NCBI GenBank assembly: GCA_024305745.1
Contig: JAHRBS010000010.1
Location: 1,991,501 to 2,055,500, forward strand
Origin: Polyporus tsugae
Taxonomy: Eukaryota; Basidiomycota; Agaricomycetes; Polyporales; Polyporaceae
Direction: 5' to 3'
Length of the DNA stretch: 64,000 nt
Positions 9,563-21,132 of this stretch are shown one piece after another. The position numbers were made by a program, and so were the translations under genes. Position 1 is the stretch's first letter, and each line of letters begins with the position of its first letter. A model generated the notes under the pieces. The model searched no databases. It saw only the letters and a program-made list of their open reading frames with translations, and was not told the origin of the DNA.

Positions 9563-11221
9563 CTAGTTCGGGGTCGGCCGCAGAATACGACGCTTGCCAG
9601 CACGGACGGGCTTTGTGGCCTCTTCCGCTGCGGACGTGTTCACGGAGGAGCTGGAGCCTGATGGTGATGGCGTGAAAAGAGGACGCGACAATGTAGCCCG
9701 GTGGTCGCGGCGGAACTGACGCTGGGCCGCCTCCTGGAACAGGTCGGACTGCTCGAAGGACTGGTGAACTTCGCGACTGACGCAGGCATCGGCCCGCCAA
9801 GAGATGGTTTCTGACGGGGTAAACTCGTCGGGTTTGCGTCAACACGAGGATCCACCAAATGTGCTTACCGCGCCTTTTCGGCTTTGCTTTGAGCTCCGTC
9901 TTCTCCTTCTTCATGGATACCTCCCGTTTGAGACCGTCGATCTCCGCTTCGCGCGTCTTCAGCTTCTCCTCCAAACTGTCGAACGCCTTCTCCCAGCGCT
10001 TGCTCATGTCGTGCACTCCATCCTGAAACGCATTGAAGTTCTTGGCCTGTTCCCGAATCGTGTTGTCGCGCTCTTCGACCGTCTTCTTGAGCCTTAGAAT
10101 GGCCGTTACCAGATAGCTCTGTTCGATTCGCACCCGAGTCACTGTTGCCGGGCCGTGGAAGGGCTCGCTCGCGTTGATATCCTCGTAATCGTCAAGACCA
10201 AGTCGATCCCTGAGCGTGGCGGCCCGCGCCACAATTGCGGTCGTCGTCTGTTCATGGTACAGGTCAGCGTCAGTAGATGAATCGAGGGCAGGTATGTGGG
10301 CCCACCTCTCCTGGCTCCGGAGTCTCGATAAAGCCTTGCGCCTTCCTGGCCTCAAACTCAGCCATCCTTCGATCAAGAAACCGCTTAGCAGCCTGTCGCC
10401 ACAGTTTAGTTAGTAGACAATCAATCCAAGACATTGCTCACCGCGATTCGCTCGACACTTTCAGCATCGGCGGCTTTGAACTTCTCCTCGAGGTGCCGGA
10501 TCTCTTCCATGCGCCTATGCGCCTCGTTGTTGACCTCGTTGTCCATGGCGCGCAGCACATCCAACTTTGCGCTGCAACCGGTACCTTTCGGAGGGGGAGG
10601 AGGGCTGATGTTGGGACGGACGAGAAGCTTGCGGAGGTTAGGGTTCTCGCGGACAACCTCCCTCCTTGCGGGCTGGTGACGCGAAATAGGTAACGGGCTA
10701 GATCCTTTCGAGACAAGACGGGGAACGGTAAGGACTACAGAGAGACACCCCCAGAATATGTCTCCAAGGAGGCCAAGAATCCCACGTTCACTGACGGCCT
10801 GGCCGGCGAGGAAGAGAGAGCCGACGATCAATACAACAAAAAGGAAGAGCAATTTCAGAAGAACCAAGAGACCACAAGCGCAAAGTGCCGCGGTAATGAC
10901 GAGGAGTTGAACCGAAGAGTTACAAGCCAGGAAAGGCGCCGCAACCCAGGTACCGCCAAGGAATAGGAGAAAGCCTGGCGCGAGGAAGGAGGGCCACTCT
11001 CCCAGGGCGGTCGTCAGGGTCTGATAAGTGTACGCCAGTCCAATACCGGGAAGTAGGATCCAAGTGACGATACGCATGAATGCGAGGCAGATGGGCGGGA
11101 TCGGACGAGGTTTGCTCGCAGTCATCTCGATGGAGGCCAAGGTATCCGGACCAACGACTAGAGATGTGGGTGAGAGTGGGGGTTCGCGAGGAACATGGCC
11201 GACCTGTTGTCCACGGTTCAT
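9563..11221 (-). CDS. multi-pass membrane protein with coiled-coil tail, unknown function
   Basis: Exons 11221-10442, 10392-10306, 10247-9869 and 9810-9563, about 497 aa from the first in-frame ATG (MNRGQQVGH). The open frame extends to 11323 without an ATG, so an upstream exon is possible. The N-terminal part has four or so hydrophobic segments: around ICLAFMRIVTWILLPGIGLAY, FLAPGFLLFLGG, a long LLVITAALCACGLLVLLKLLF run continuing into a further hydrophobic stretch, and ILGLLGDIFWGCLSVVL. Then comes a linker, a charged helical region (EAHRRMEEIRHLEEKFKAAD) and a long coiled coil (RLKKTVEERDNTIREQ; RWEKAFDSLEEKLKTREAE). It ends in basic KRRILRPTPN. The first intron has a textbook branch site, CTAAC. 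I do not recognise the family; a membrane-anchored tether or structural role is only a guess. Confidence 0.72.
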
Positions 11222-11556
11222 ATATTGACGGGGTGCAGACAATTCGGGCCGGCGTGTCAGCGAGAACCCGTTGAGTCGCGATATGATGCCAGCATTCAGC
11301 CCCTTCACAAGATCTAAATCCACTCCGACCTACTATTCGGATAGACTTATACCGATCCGAAGGCCCTTCACGAATTACGGCGATCGTCGGTTGGAGGTGT
11401 GATGGTGAGACAACGTATCGACACAGCTGCAGCATGGTGAGAGTTTCAGAACCATGGGCTACAGCGAATATGTGGGTACACTGAGGCGAGAGGTTTCAGA
11501 ACAATTCCGAGAAAAGTAGTTGGAGAGATTCGGCTTACAAAGTCGTGCAGAAGTCA
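11222..11556. other. intergenic, about 335 bp
   Basis: Region between the first ATG of the membrane coiled-coil gene and the stop of the HAUS5-like gene, both minus strand. It may include an unrecognised first exon of the former. Confidence 0.4.
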
Positions 11557-13649
11557 TCAGACGTGCGCTCCGGATATGATGCCAACCTCCGCTACCAGCC
11601 TCTCGATATCCTGGATAAGGAGTTGGCCAGCCTCCGTCTTCTTCGCCTTGCGCTCCAGCAGTTTCTTGACACGCTCGGACAGCTCGGACTCCTCCTTCAC
11701 ATAGTGTTCTGGAAGACGATAAGTCAACTCCATTACTGACCCGTACATCGGACCCCGGTGGAGACGAGCTTACCAATCAGTGATTCGTATCCTTCTCGGC
11801 TCGCGGGTCCTGGAGCGATTAGGGTCTCTGTTTCACGAAGGAATTGTTCGGTGTCCTGAGCTACATGTTCACTTTCGTCAATATTGGGACAGAACCACTG
11901 TCTTATCGTACACACATTCAGTGGCTTGTCGTTGTATGGTCTCCAGCACTCCGTCGAATGACTAGAAGGCATGTTATCAGAGAGACTGGCGATTCAAGAA
12001 ACATCACAAACCTGTCCGCGACTGAGGCCGCCAATGGTAGTTGGAACTGTGCGAGTTTCTCTCCGGTTGATTACGGAGAGCCGTAGTACATCAACGTGTC
12101 CTTGAGCGCTGTTGGACTCTTCACGTAACCCATCGCGCAGAGCAGGCGATGTCTCATTTGCGAAGTTTGTTATCTATAAGACGCGTGAGATCGTTGAAAT
12201 TTATATAGCGAATCGTCGTACTGTTTGTAGTGACTGCGCACACGCTACCGTCAGCGCCACAGAATGGTCGGAGAGACCCTGAAGCTCGACCTCCTTCTCG
12301 TGCTATTGCACACAGATCAGGCATTCTCTTTGTCTCAGAGGAATCTTACGTACCACTCGCAGGGTGAGCTCTTGCAAATCCGTCGCTTTCTCGGTCTCCG
12401 GAGGCAGGGCACTTCGGTATACTACCGACACTCGAGCCTGCGATTTGGCAGCGGCACATAAAGTCTGACTGTGTTCGAATTTAGATTAGTGAAGCGGACT
12501 GTTACTACGCGGTGTACACTCACAACGTCGATACGATTTTTTCGTCATCAGTTGTCGAGGACAAGGATGCTGCGATGGCCTGGAGAAGACGCTCTTCGGC
12601 CTTCTTTGCTCGTGAAGGAGACGGAGACGATGTTTCCTGAGTACGCTGTGAGAGGCGGGATATGCGTAAGGCGTAAGCCTGTAAGGCCTTTACAAAAACC
12701 TGAGTATGTATTGATTATGGAAGCGGTAAAGTGACGACTCACCGACAAAGTATCTCGAGTATGTTCCGCTCGCTGTGCTTTTGTCTGGGTCCTCAATTCC
12801 CTTGGTGGAGAGTCATTAAAGCTCCGCGTCTAAAAACCAGTATGAATGACAGGTAGATAGGAAATTACATTCAACCACCTTCGTCCTGGTGGTCTTCCGG
12901 CTACAGTATTAGGCGTCAGTGAGGTGCGGTAGTCACTCACTCACAAGGATGGCCTACCGGAGCTCTTCAAGAAGCATTGCAATTTCAACAAAGTGATCAT
13001 TCCGTATCTTCTCCTTATGTTCCAAAACGGAGAGCAACAGGGCTGTTCGCCGCTTGTCTTCGAGCATCTTCTGCAACTCCATTTCTTCGTGTTCTATTTC
13101 AAGGATGGTAAGTAGAGCGTACGGCATTGTCAGATGCTGCCCTACCGAGACTCGACAAGCTCTGTACCTGCTCTTCTCGCGAAGTTTGCATGGCCGTTAG
13201 CGAAGCGCGAGCATTCTTGAGGTGGGAGTCTGCCCGTCGAGCGCTTGTGGACATCAGATCCGTGTCATGTTCTGCGTGTGGCCTCCTGGCATTGGACGAC
13301 TCGCGGAACCTGCATCGTACGCGCGTCGAGCAACGCAGAGATTGAGGACGGTGCGCCGAACGTACTGTTGGATAGCAGTTCTAGCGGACGCGACACGATT
13401 TCTTCCTACGATGTTGCAAGAAACTATGTCGAGTACCTCGAGCATCCGACCCTTATACAATCTCGCAACGTCTTCTTCAGATATTTCAGGGGCCCCCATC
13501 TCCCGTAGCGACGCTCGGATTTCTTCCGTTGGGGACGCTTTCCGTGCCGAACCACCATTGGCAGCGTCGACGAGGTTGCTGTACCCACTCATCAAACCTA
13601 TGTGCGAAAACACTCCACATCAAGCTTACCTTCCACGTTCTCGTGGCAT
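11557..13649 (-). CDS. coiled-coil protein, candidate HAUS5-like augmin subunit
   Basis: Thirteen small exons in continuous phase: 13649-13630, 13578-13366, 13309-13146, 13093-12958, 12900-12879, 12829-12743, 12699-12524, 12468-12354, 12302-12249, 12173-12012, 11961-11912, 11871-11774 and 11735-11557; about 491 aa. The frame upstream of 13649 stays open to an ATG at 13844, so the start is uncertain. Near the N-terminus is IRASLREMGAPEISEEDVARLYKGR followed by MLEVLDIV and NRVASARTAIQ. This resembles the opening block of human HAUS5 (W-x3-EMGVP, LRRLC.GQ, a short helix, then SQRTVKKIRGNL). The rest is almost all heptad-like helix (EEMELQKMLEDKRR; SERVKKLLERKAKK). HAUS5 belongs to augmin, which recruits gamma-tubulin to spindle microtubules. 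The name is a hypothesis. The gene model is well supported by phase, although three introns are only 38-43 nt. Confidence 0.6.
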
Positions 13650-14191
13650 CTGTGCTGGAGCAGGGTGACTGTTGGCCGGTTCTGGTGGTGTGGGGTGATC
13701 CAAGAGCAACTCAAACGCAGAAGCAACCAATCCGGGAAAGGCGCTTGGACGGTATCGAGTAGACGCCCATCGTGACACGGTCCCGGTCACTGGCTGGTGG
13801 ACGGTGGCAGTCACGGACCGGTCAACGACAACTTGAACGACCATGATTTTGTGGTCGCCACAGGACCATGACTCGTTGTTGACCTCTAGTGCATTTTAGT
13901 GCGAGGTAAGCACATCCTCACCGTAGTTATCAGCTATGTGTTTGTCGTTGAGGCTTCTCATTTGCGCAGTGCTAGTTCTCGTTCAACCGTGACTAGCACC
14001 GACTCATGCCACCATGATTCAACTGCATCCAATACAGGTACGGCTAACACTAGGTGACGTGGTCCTTAAATACGTACTTATGCGTTAACTATGCAAGATA
14101 TAGATGTGTTGCTCCTTTCGAAAGGGTGTTAGCGTACCGAGCAGATTATGGGTGAGTCTTCCAAACTTACGAGCCAAGTTTCCCTTCCTGG
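13650..14191. other. intergenic, about 540 bp
   Basis: Promoter side of the HAUS5-like gene and 3' side of the one-TM protein gene. The open frame 13844-13650 could be extra N-terminus of the HAUS5-like protein, but its composition does not look coding. Confidence 0.4.
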
Positions 14192-15451
14192 TCACGCTCG
14201 GAAGCGCTTCGCCCGCGCCCTCTCTGCGCGAAACCTTGCCAGTTCCTCCCGTATCGCAACGATATCCTTGCTCAGATCGCGGCCGCCGGGGCCATCCACG
14301 CGGACCACACCGGCATCGCGCTCGAGGGAGTGACCGTACGCGCCCACGGTGACAACCGCGGCGCCAGAGGACCCACTTCGGGTGCTCGTCCGATGACTCC
14401 GATAGAGTTGGGTGGGCACAAGAGGCTTCCAGATTGGAGACAGGTGCTTGATGTCCAGCACCGAATCCGTCTCCGGCTTGGCACAGTCAACGTCGACTGG
14501 CGTGGCTGGCGGGCTCCCAGTACTGTCCAGAGTGACGACGTGTACTCCTTGTCCTCGATTCCGCCTGCGAATACGACAGAACAAGAACAGTAGGGCGCAC
14601 GTCAGCGAGAATGCTGCAATGCTCCCTACTGTCGCCCCAACGATGGCACGTGTTGATACGCGGCTACTGTGCCCGTGAGAGGGTGTCCTCGGTGGTGGTG
14701 AACTGTTTGTCTGAATTGAATGTGTTAGGGGGGATGACTGAGCTGGTGTTCGGGATGGAGCTAGGGATAGATTATGGCTGGACAAGGAAGAGCCGGCTGT
14801 AGAAGGAAGGGGGGATGTGGAAGTCGGCACTTCGGAAGGGGAGGCGGATGACTCCCCTGGTGATGTCGAAGTGGATGTGGATGACAAGTTGGAAGGCCCT
14901 CCAGGTTCTCCTCTGGTGTCCTCCGAGGTGTACACGACGTAGTCGAAGAGGACCAAGGATTCACGACCTCCCCCACGGATGACGAGGATATGTGCCGTAT
15001 TCGATAGGGCGGTGTCCACAAACACTGGCACGTTATACATGATAGTGCCGGACGAGTCCGGGGCGTGGTTGTATTGTCCAACAAGCTCCCCGTCTAGAAC
15101 GAATGAGAGCTGCGTCACGGTGTCGACGTATGGGATGGAGTTTGCCACGATGTGGTAGACGTATACCGCACTGCCATTGAAGGACACCGTGATATTAGTG
15201 TCGTCTCCACCTGCCCAATGTGTAGCATCATGCCATGTCGATTGGTAGATTTGGCTCGTGTCCAGTGGTATCTCGAAGATGTTTATACCGCAAGTAATGC
15301 AGGTAAGTCCCTGTTCCCAATCTCCTACAGGAGAGTAAATTGGTTTGAGACCAGTCGTTTCGTCGCCGAACTCGTCGTCGATGGTGAAGTTCGAGGGCTC
15401 AGAATGTACTGACGCCGCGTATAAGAAAAGAGAAAGGAACAAGCTGAGCAT
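14192..15451 (-). CDS. secreted-type single-pass membrane protein, Ser/Thr-rich
   Basis: Single exon, 419 aa. It begins with a signal peptide (LSLFLSLFLYAASVHS), then an ectodomain of about 160 residues with several N-glycosylation sequons (NFT, NIT, NGS) and a Cys pair in CITCG. The ectodomain resembles the beta-sandwich ectodomains common in Agaricomycete membrane proteins (WHDATHW..., V-x-FNGSAVYVY). A Ser/Thr/Pro-rich stalk (about 185-260) follows, then one membrane helix (IVGATVGSIAAFSLTCALLFLFC) with a stop-transfer RIRRR, and a cytosolic tail of about 120 aa ending in a basic helix (EELARFRAERARAKRFRA). This layout is common and multi-copy in mushroom-forming fungi. No enzymatic motif is visible. 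A cell-surface sensor or wall-anchor role is plausible but unproven. Confidence 0.85.
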   Translation of the reverse strand: MLSLFLSLFLYAASVHSEPSNFTIDDEFGDETTGLKPIYSPVGDWEQGLTCITCGINIFEIPLDTSQIYQSTWHDATHWAGGDDTNITVSFNGSAVYVYHIVANSIPYVDTVTQLSFVLDGELVGQYNHAPDSSGTIMYNVPVFVDTALSNTAHILVIRGGGRESLVLFDYVVYTSEDTRGEPGGPSNLSSTSTSTSPGESSASPSEVPTSTSPLPSTAGSSLSSHNLSLAPSRTPAQSSPLTHSIQTNSSPPPRTPSHGHSSRVSTRAIVGATVGSIAAFSLTCALLFLFCRIRRRNRGQGVHVVTLDSTGSPPATPVDVDCAKPETDSVLDIKHLSPIWKPLVPTQLYRSHRTSTRSGSSGAAVVTVGAYGHSLERDAGVVRVDGPGGRDLSKDIVAIREELARFRAERARAKRFRA

Positions 15452-16771
15452 GGCGACGGGAGAATATTGTGGTCATCGTCCCTACATCATGGACCGTGAC
15501 AATATATGAACACTTCGTGAACGTTGAGCCGTGATTGAGCTACGTTTTCAACCGAGGTCCTTCGTGCGGATGATACTGCGAGATGTAGATCGGTCTAGGA
15601 CGTATCTGCAGGTCATGTCATGGCCATAGCACCATAGGCAAGTGAGATGAGAATGAGGTCTTCTCTCAGCCGATGAACTGACTGCGAGCTCAATTGCTTA
15701 GGTACTACGGGTACAGTCTGGTCATGACAGCCAACTACCTCATCGGTACACACGTTGGCAACACCCGCCAGAACTTACCAGACTTACGCAGAATAAACAC
15801 ATTCCCTTTTGCCTTGGAGCTCTATTTACATCCTGTAGGCGTGGACGGGACAAGTGGAGGTGAGCAGCCATCAAAGCGATGCCAATCCGGCAAATATCCC
15901 AACCTCCGCCCAACTACGGTCAAAGAAGCTCGGCAGGCCAGGTTACGACGGGGGACTGAGCGGACTTCGTTTGTCCCGTCTCGTCCGTTTCTAAAAATTG
16001 TTACAGACGAGGATAGACCGTTCAAGTGAATGATCTGCACTGGCAGAGGCACCAGGGAATATTTCGTGGCAGTATACAGGAGCATGGGGCAATGCAGTAT
16101 CGTAGTATACTTAGGCTAATATCAACGGTCATAATTCTTCAAGGATAGATGATACAAGGAGGTTCACCTGCGCTGTCGCTATGGAGAAAATGTGAAACGA
16201 TTACCAATATCGACCTTTTCTCGCGAACAAAGAAGTTGCAGCGGTTACCTGATAGGCACACAAGGGGACTGCAATTGCGCTACTGTGTCATAGCCTCCCG
16301 CAACAGTTATCTGTCGATTGTCATGATGGGTTTGTCACCTTTCGCATCTTATGTGAATAAACCATCGACGGAGAGCTCTGCAGACGGGGTGGCACGAGGA
16401 TCGAAGGATATCTATCGCGTCTCCTGCGAACCGTCCACGTCGGGCATACCTGTGAATCAGAACGGATGTCGTTAACCACAGGTGCAACCATACATTCGAC
16501 ATGCGAACAGCTGGATCAGAGAGGTCGTCGTGGAAACAGGGGAAGGGCAGTGTGTGGTTTCGTCCCAGCCTCGAGGTGTACACATGGAGAACCTAGCATT
16601 AGAGCGAGGTGGAAAGTCGATGCCTTGTTCACACTGATACAACCTATCGATTTACGCTCATATCAAAAGAGCTGTTGGGCGATTCATCTTGGAAATTTCG
16701 GGTCAGCGACGCGGTCAGATGAAGACATAGAGAAAAAGTCTCTACGTATGCTACATCTAATATGTGATGGA
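15452..16771. other. gene-poor interval, 1.3 kb
   Basis: Longest stretch without a supportable gene. Open frames on both strands (15694-16029 +, 15822-16085 -, 16149-16475 +) lack family resemblance and overlap each other. No terminal repeat, duplicated target site or transposase motif is seen. The last part is the 3' flank of F-box copy 1, and the first part is the promoter of the one-TM protein gene. Confidence 0.5.
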
Positions 16772-17941
16772 TTACTCTAGCGTCCCCGAGCCATACCCAT
16801 CAGCATCAGAATTGGGGTCCAACTCGTCCTCTTCTTCCTCTCGCTCTTCGCTTCCAACCCACCAGCCAGGACCCGACACCAAGCCGTCTTGCCAATCACG
16901 TTGTATTCGGAGGTGCCAGTAGCCGTCGTGATAACGTCGGTCACGCATCACCTCGACATGGATGCTCGGATGAGGCCGTAAGGTCTTGAGGTGTCTGACG
17001 AACGTGTTGTGTTCAACCGCGGATGTCCCGCAATAGTCTGGAAGTACCGCACGAGGTTGCAACCGGACGTGTGTGAATGGCAGATGGCTCCGGTGCTCAG
17101 GCAGTGTTCTCCCTGAAAGCATACAGTAGTCAGATGAAAGATGCTAAGGAACTGAATCGGTGTACTAACCCAACGCAATGCCCAGGCAACATTGCAACTC
17201 ATCGGCGAGTGTACCTGCGGCGCAGTTGAGGTCCGAAAGGCGGAGATGTGTTACCGCTGGGGAATGATGGACCCAGAACTCGGTAGAGACGTTCCCGCAA
17301 ACAACGTGGAGGTGTCGCAAGGACGGGAAGCACGGAGAAGGTGAAGGACTAAGTTTGATACACCCGCCAGGAAATATGGGAGGGGGTCCGCAGAAGGTGA
17401 ACTCTTGCAAGACAGGAAAGTTGTCAGGGAGTTGGATCGCGCTGAACTCCCAGGAATGAACGATGGATAATGTGCAGAGGTCGTGGGCAACGGCGTTCAG
17501 GACAGAGGGGAGGAGGTAGGAGAGCTCTCTGTCGAGGGTTTCCTGGATCGGCATCCACACGCACCATCGAGGCCCATCCATCGACCCAAGGCTCCCCAGG
17601 ATATCCGAACGAGGGGCGCGTCCGGTTCTAATCCTCACAATGTCCTCGCCATCCCTCCAAGTCGACAGGAATAGATGACGAACTCGGACCTTGGTATATG
17701 CGCGTTCCCTCGTCAGACAAGCCAGGAACGACTTGATATGTCGCAGGCTAGCTAGAGCGATGGATTGGAAGCGGATATGGCGAGCGACCTCCCGAAAGTG
17801 TGCTGATGCGAGCGAGAGGGATCGACCGGTGTAACCACCGTCGGTACAAGCGTAGGAGAAGATGGTGTCCCATAGTTCGACAGGAAGACGGCGGGCTACT
17901 GTCGACGATAAGGGGGGTGGATTTACCGGTGAATGCGCCAT
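16772..17941 (-). CDS. F-box-like protein, copy 1 of a local family
   Basis: Exons 17941-17170 and 17112-16772, about 370 aa. An upstream in-frame ATG at 18016 would add 25 residues; I prefer 17941 because the other copies start 10-20 residues before the box. The F-box-like start is RRLPVELWDTIFSYACTDGGYTGRSLSLAS..FREVARHIRFQSIAL. Leucine-rich strands follow (PSLRHLHVVCGN; VTHLRLSDLN). The tail GPGWWVGSEEREEEEDE is the family's W-V-x-S-E-x-E-E signature in diverged form. Such proteins are usually substrate adaptors of SCF (Skp1-Cul1) ubiquitin ligases and are greatly expanded in Agaricomycetes. It is divergent from the DUF2009 gene. Confidence 0.83.
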
Positions 17942-18489
17942 GGGGTAAGGCAAGGAAGAATAGCCGTCCTGGGAGGAGAGACAATATCGTGGATGATGCC
18001 GATGTATATCAAGCATTGGGGGGTAACATACCTGCCAAGCATCATCGTTCTTTCACGTCTTGGAAGCGCAGTTCGTGTCCGGTGTTTCCCTCGGCCTCGG
18101 GTCAGGGCTGTAAGGTTGGAGTGCCTCGGCCACCGGGGTGCTCACCCGCGCCTTCTCAATATGGGCCACGGACTTCCGTCGCCAGAAAGATGCGAGAGTC
18201 TTCGTGGGTGGGACATAGACCAAGCCAATCACGAGCCAGCCATACTCGGGAACGCGGGGATGTTAGATGGCGCAGGGACAGACCGTGAGGCGCATTCGGG
18301 CATTAATGGCATGACCGAGGGGACAGCCTGCAGGCTCGAGGTGGGAAGGCATGAGAAGTGTTTCACGCAGAGGCGCGATGGCAGATGCACGATGCCGAGT
18401 GGATGACCGGTGAGGGACCCATCACTCGGCGTGCGCGGCTTCTGCCACCAATCTTGTTTTTTCCCCTTCCGTTCTACTTATCCGCTACA
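17942..18489. other. divergent promoter region, about 550 bp
   Basis: Separates F-box copy 1 (-) from the DUF2009 gene (+). A pyrimidine-rich stretch lies just before the ATG at 18490. No other feature is seen. Confidence 0.5.
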
Positions 18490-20854
18490 ATGGCCCTGGG
18501 CAGTACACCCAGCCAGGACGAGTCCGTCGGCACCTCGAAACAGGCGTTTTCGCTAGAAAACATACTCAGTGACGGTCACGAGAACATTGAGCACCCCACG
18601 ACGGCCACCAATGAAGCGTCGACTGCTGTCGGTGGATGGGACGAGGAAGTAGGGCAGGAGCAGGTTGCCCTGGGATTCTGTGTGGAGTGCGAAGGTGTGT
18701 CTTGTCGGCAGGAGACCGAGAGTGACCGTAACTCAAAGATCGTGTGCGTGTCATCAAAAGACCAGCCGGCGCAGGTTTTCTGTGAGACTTGCTCAGACAA
18801 CTTCTGCGATGTCTGTTTCGCAGCGCAGCACCGGAAGGGCACTCGCAAACGTCATGCCAGCAAGCCCCTGTCTGGACCCCAAGAGAAGAAAGCCAGGGTG
18901 GATTACGGTGCGCCGGCACCCATAGGTGTAGAAAATGGCGACGAGGTGCGTAGCCATACTTCTTGCCTTAACTCAATGTAGTCTAACTTCGATGTAAGAT
19001 GCATGTGGACGACACGGTCGCAGAGGACTCGGACGAGGAGCTGGAACGCGCTGTGACAGAGACGGTGTCCTCAAAAATTGACATTGTCCTGTCCTCACAG
19101 CCTGCACCCGGTTCGGCCGTCGGGGAGTGGTTCGTCGAGCGGTCGAAATACATCCCCGTTCGCCTTGCATTTTCAGAGCGGAAGTTCCTACGACTGCTGG
19201 AAGCGGCTCTCAACGTCTCCGAATATACGGACAAGATCGACACCATAGGCTTCGGTCTCTCCAAGCCAAAACGTATCGTCCAGCAAATCCGCGAACTTTG
19301 CGCCATCCTGTCCGGTCTTGTGCTCTCTGCAGATTACAAACAGGGCCAGGAGCTATTCCAGGACCGCGACTTCCAGTCGAATGAGGACTTTTACCAGAAG
19401 ATGTTCGAGCTCGGCCGGCGTCACAAGATCATGAACCCTGACAAGATGAGATCAACATACGGGAAGCTGATATACCTCCTTCAGGTAACCCCCCTTCGGC
19501 TCCCCATCAGTACTAGGCTAACAAACCTATTTGAACTAGGATAGCCAAACGCCTGAAGTGAAGGACTTACTCAGCTTCTCTTGCGTTAAGCCGATTCACA
19601 CCGTGCACGCCCTTCTCGAGGAGCATGACTCACTCGACCTGCTCCGGGATGACCTCATCTCTGTCGCCACCAAGGAAATATACTCCGAAGATCGCTCCCG
19701 CCGCGAGATCCAACGTGACATCAAGAGCAAGGAGCGGGCGATCGAGACGCTGTCCGCGAAGTACGCACGTTCCGGTCTCTCGCAGGAGCAAGTCCGGCAG
19801 TGCATATACAGCATCGGGGACAACCACGCGTTCCTCCGCACGAATCGCGACCCGTGCGACCGCATAATCGCCTATCTGAAGCAGTACTTCCACCCGACTA
19901 ACCCCAAGGACCCGAAGAGTAGCCTCGCGATCAGGACCGGCAAGGGCGGTGCGCGGCTTACGCACGACCACCAGAAGCAATATGCGTACGTTCTCCAGAG
20001 TCTGACGCTGTGGCGCGAGATCCTGCACGGTGAGTTGCACACCAATTTCTGAACAAGGACCAAGCGGACTGAATAACCGCTGTTCGTCCGATAGACATGT
20101 TCCACCTATGGACTCTCGCCGAGCAGGATCTTCTCAACGAAAATGTGCCCTACCGTCTGCGGGACACCGGCCAGGGCCTCAACCGTGTACAAGCGGCGCC
20201 AAAGACCTCCCGTATGATGCATGCCATTCTCAACCGCGCCCAGCGCAGCATTGGCTCTTGGGTGGGGTCCTCGGTCATCCACATGGGGGACCACAACGTC
20301 CCGAACGCCCTCATGTTCATTGGTACGTCATCCCTCCCTCCGCATATAACCCCCTCGCCGACCGAGGTCTGATTTCTCTCCGATCCTCCATCTGTCCGCT
20401 TCGGCATCGACGACCCAGACAAATACTCCCAAGTCTACCGCATACTACTCCCGATCTGCAATACGCTTTCTCAAATCCCTCGTCTGGCGGAGAACCCGGC
20501 GCTCCAGTCGTACATCGACGACGAATGGGGATCAGCTGAGGGCCTTAGTCGCGAGATCTTAGCAGACTTCTTCCGCCATGGGTTCGATGGTTCCGGGGCT
20601 GGTAACTACTTCGACGCGGGTATGTGACCCTTCAAACCAATCAGCCGGTTGCTGGTCATGAGCTAATTGCTCTGCCTCCGCAGGATCATGTATCGACGGA
20701 CGGCTGACTAGTGCATGGAACTGGTGTTCAACACTCGAAAAGAAGCGTTTCTTCCCTATCTTCCTCTTGACTGGTAGGTCCTCCCACCCGATCTCCTGCA
20801 CGGCTTTCGCTCACCACGGCCACAGGTTTCGTTGGCTTCGACGGAGACTGGTAG
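18490..20854 (+). CDS. DUF2009 / UPF0652 family protein with B-box-like zinc finger
   Basis: Seven exons: 18490-18945, 18999-19484, 19540-20029, 20095-20322, 20419-20619, 20684-20773 and 20826-20854; about 659 aa. A Cys/His-rich B-box-like finger lies near residues 64-122 (FCVEC...CFCETC pattern with FCDVCF and H-x2-GTRKRH). It is followed by the long alpha-helical DUF2009 region: FVERSKYIPVRLAFSERKFLRLLEAAL, then YGKLIYLLQDSQ, the NALMFIDKY block and a WGSAEGLSREILADFFRHGFDGSG stretch, ending GFVGFDGDW. The same order is found in fission-yeast SPAC22H10.08 and plant homologues. The family is conserved in eukaryotes without a settled function. Every junction keeps frame and the domain is complete. 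Confidence 0.88.
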
Positions 20855-21132
20855 ATTTTAGAAGAGTAATCATGTTACCTTGCATACAAACACCCATCAA
20901 GCATCATAGACCGCTTTCGCACTGCTTTATTATATTGTCTGAGGATACAACATGTCAATTACAACCTAGCACACGTAGATTTGTATCCGCAAGTACCAAG
21001 CATCAGCATCTCGACGTCAACCAACCCCGTAACCCAGACGTGTGTAAGGGGACAATCACAGCGGCTGTCCCAACGTGAGCCAGTTTGGACCTCCGCAAAC
21101 CGACGCGGCAACCACAAATACCTAGTCGGCAT

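Noticed and set aside
13650..13844. Extra N-terminus for the HAUS5-like protein from ATG 13844
   Set aside because: Frame is open but the first 40 residues look like translated promoter. Kept only as an alternative start.
15694..16583. Possible genes in the 1.3-kb gene-poor interval
   Set aside because: Frames on both strands overlap, have no recognisable families and no convincing splice partners.
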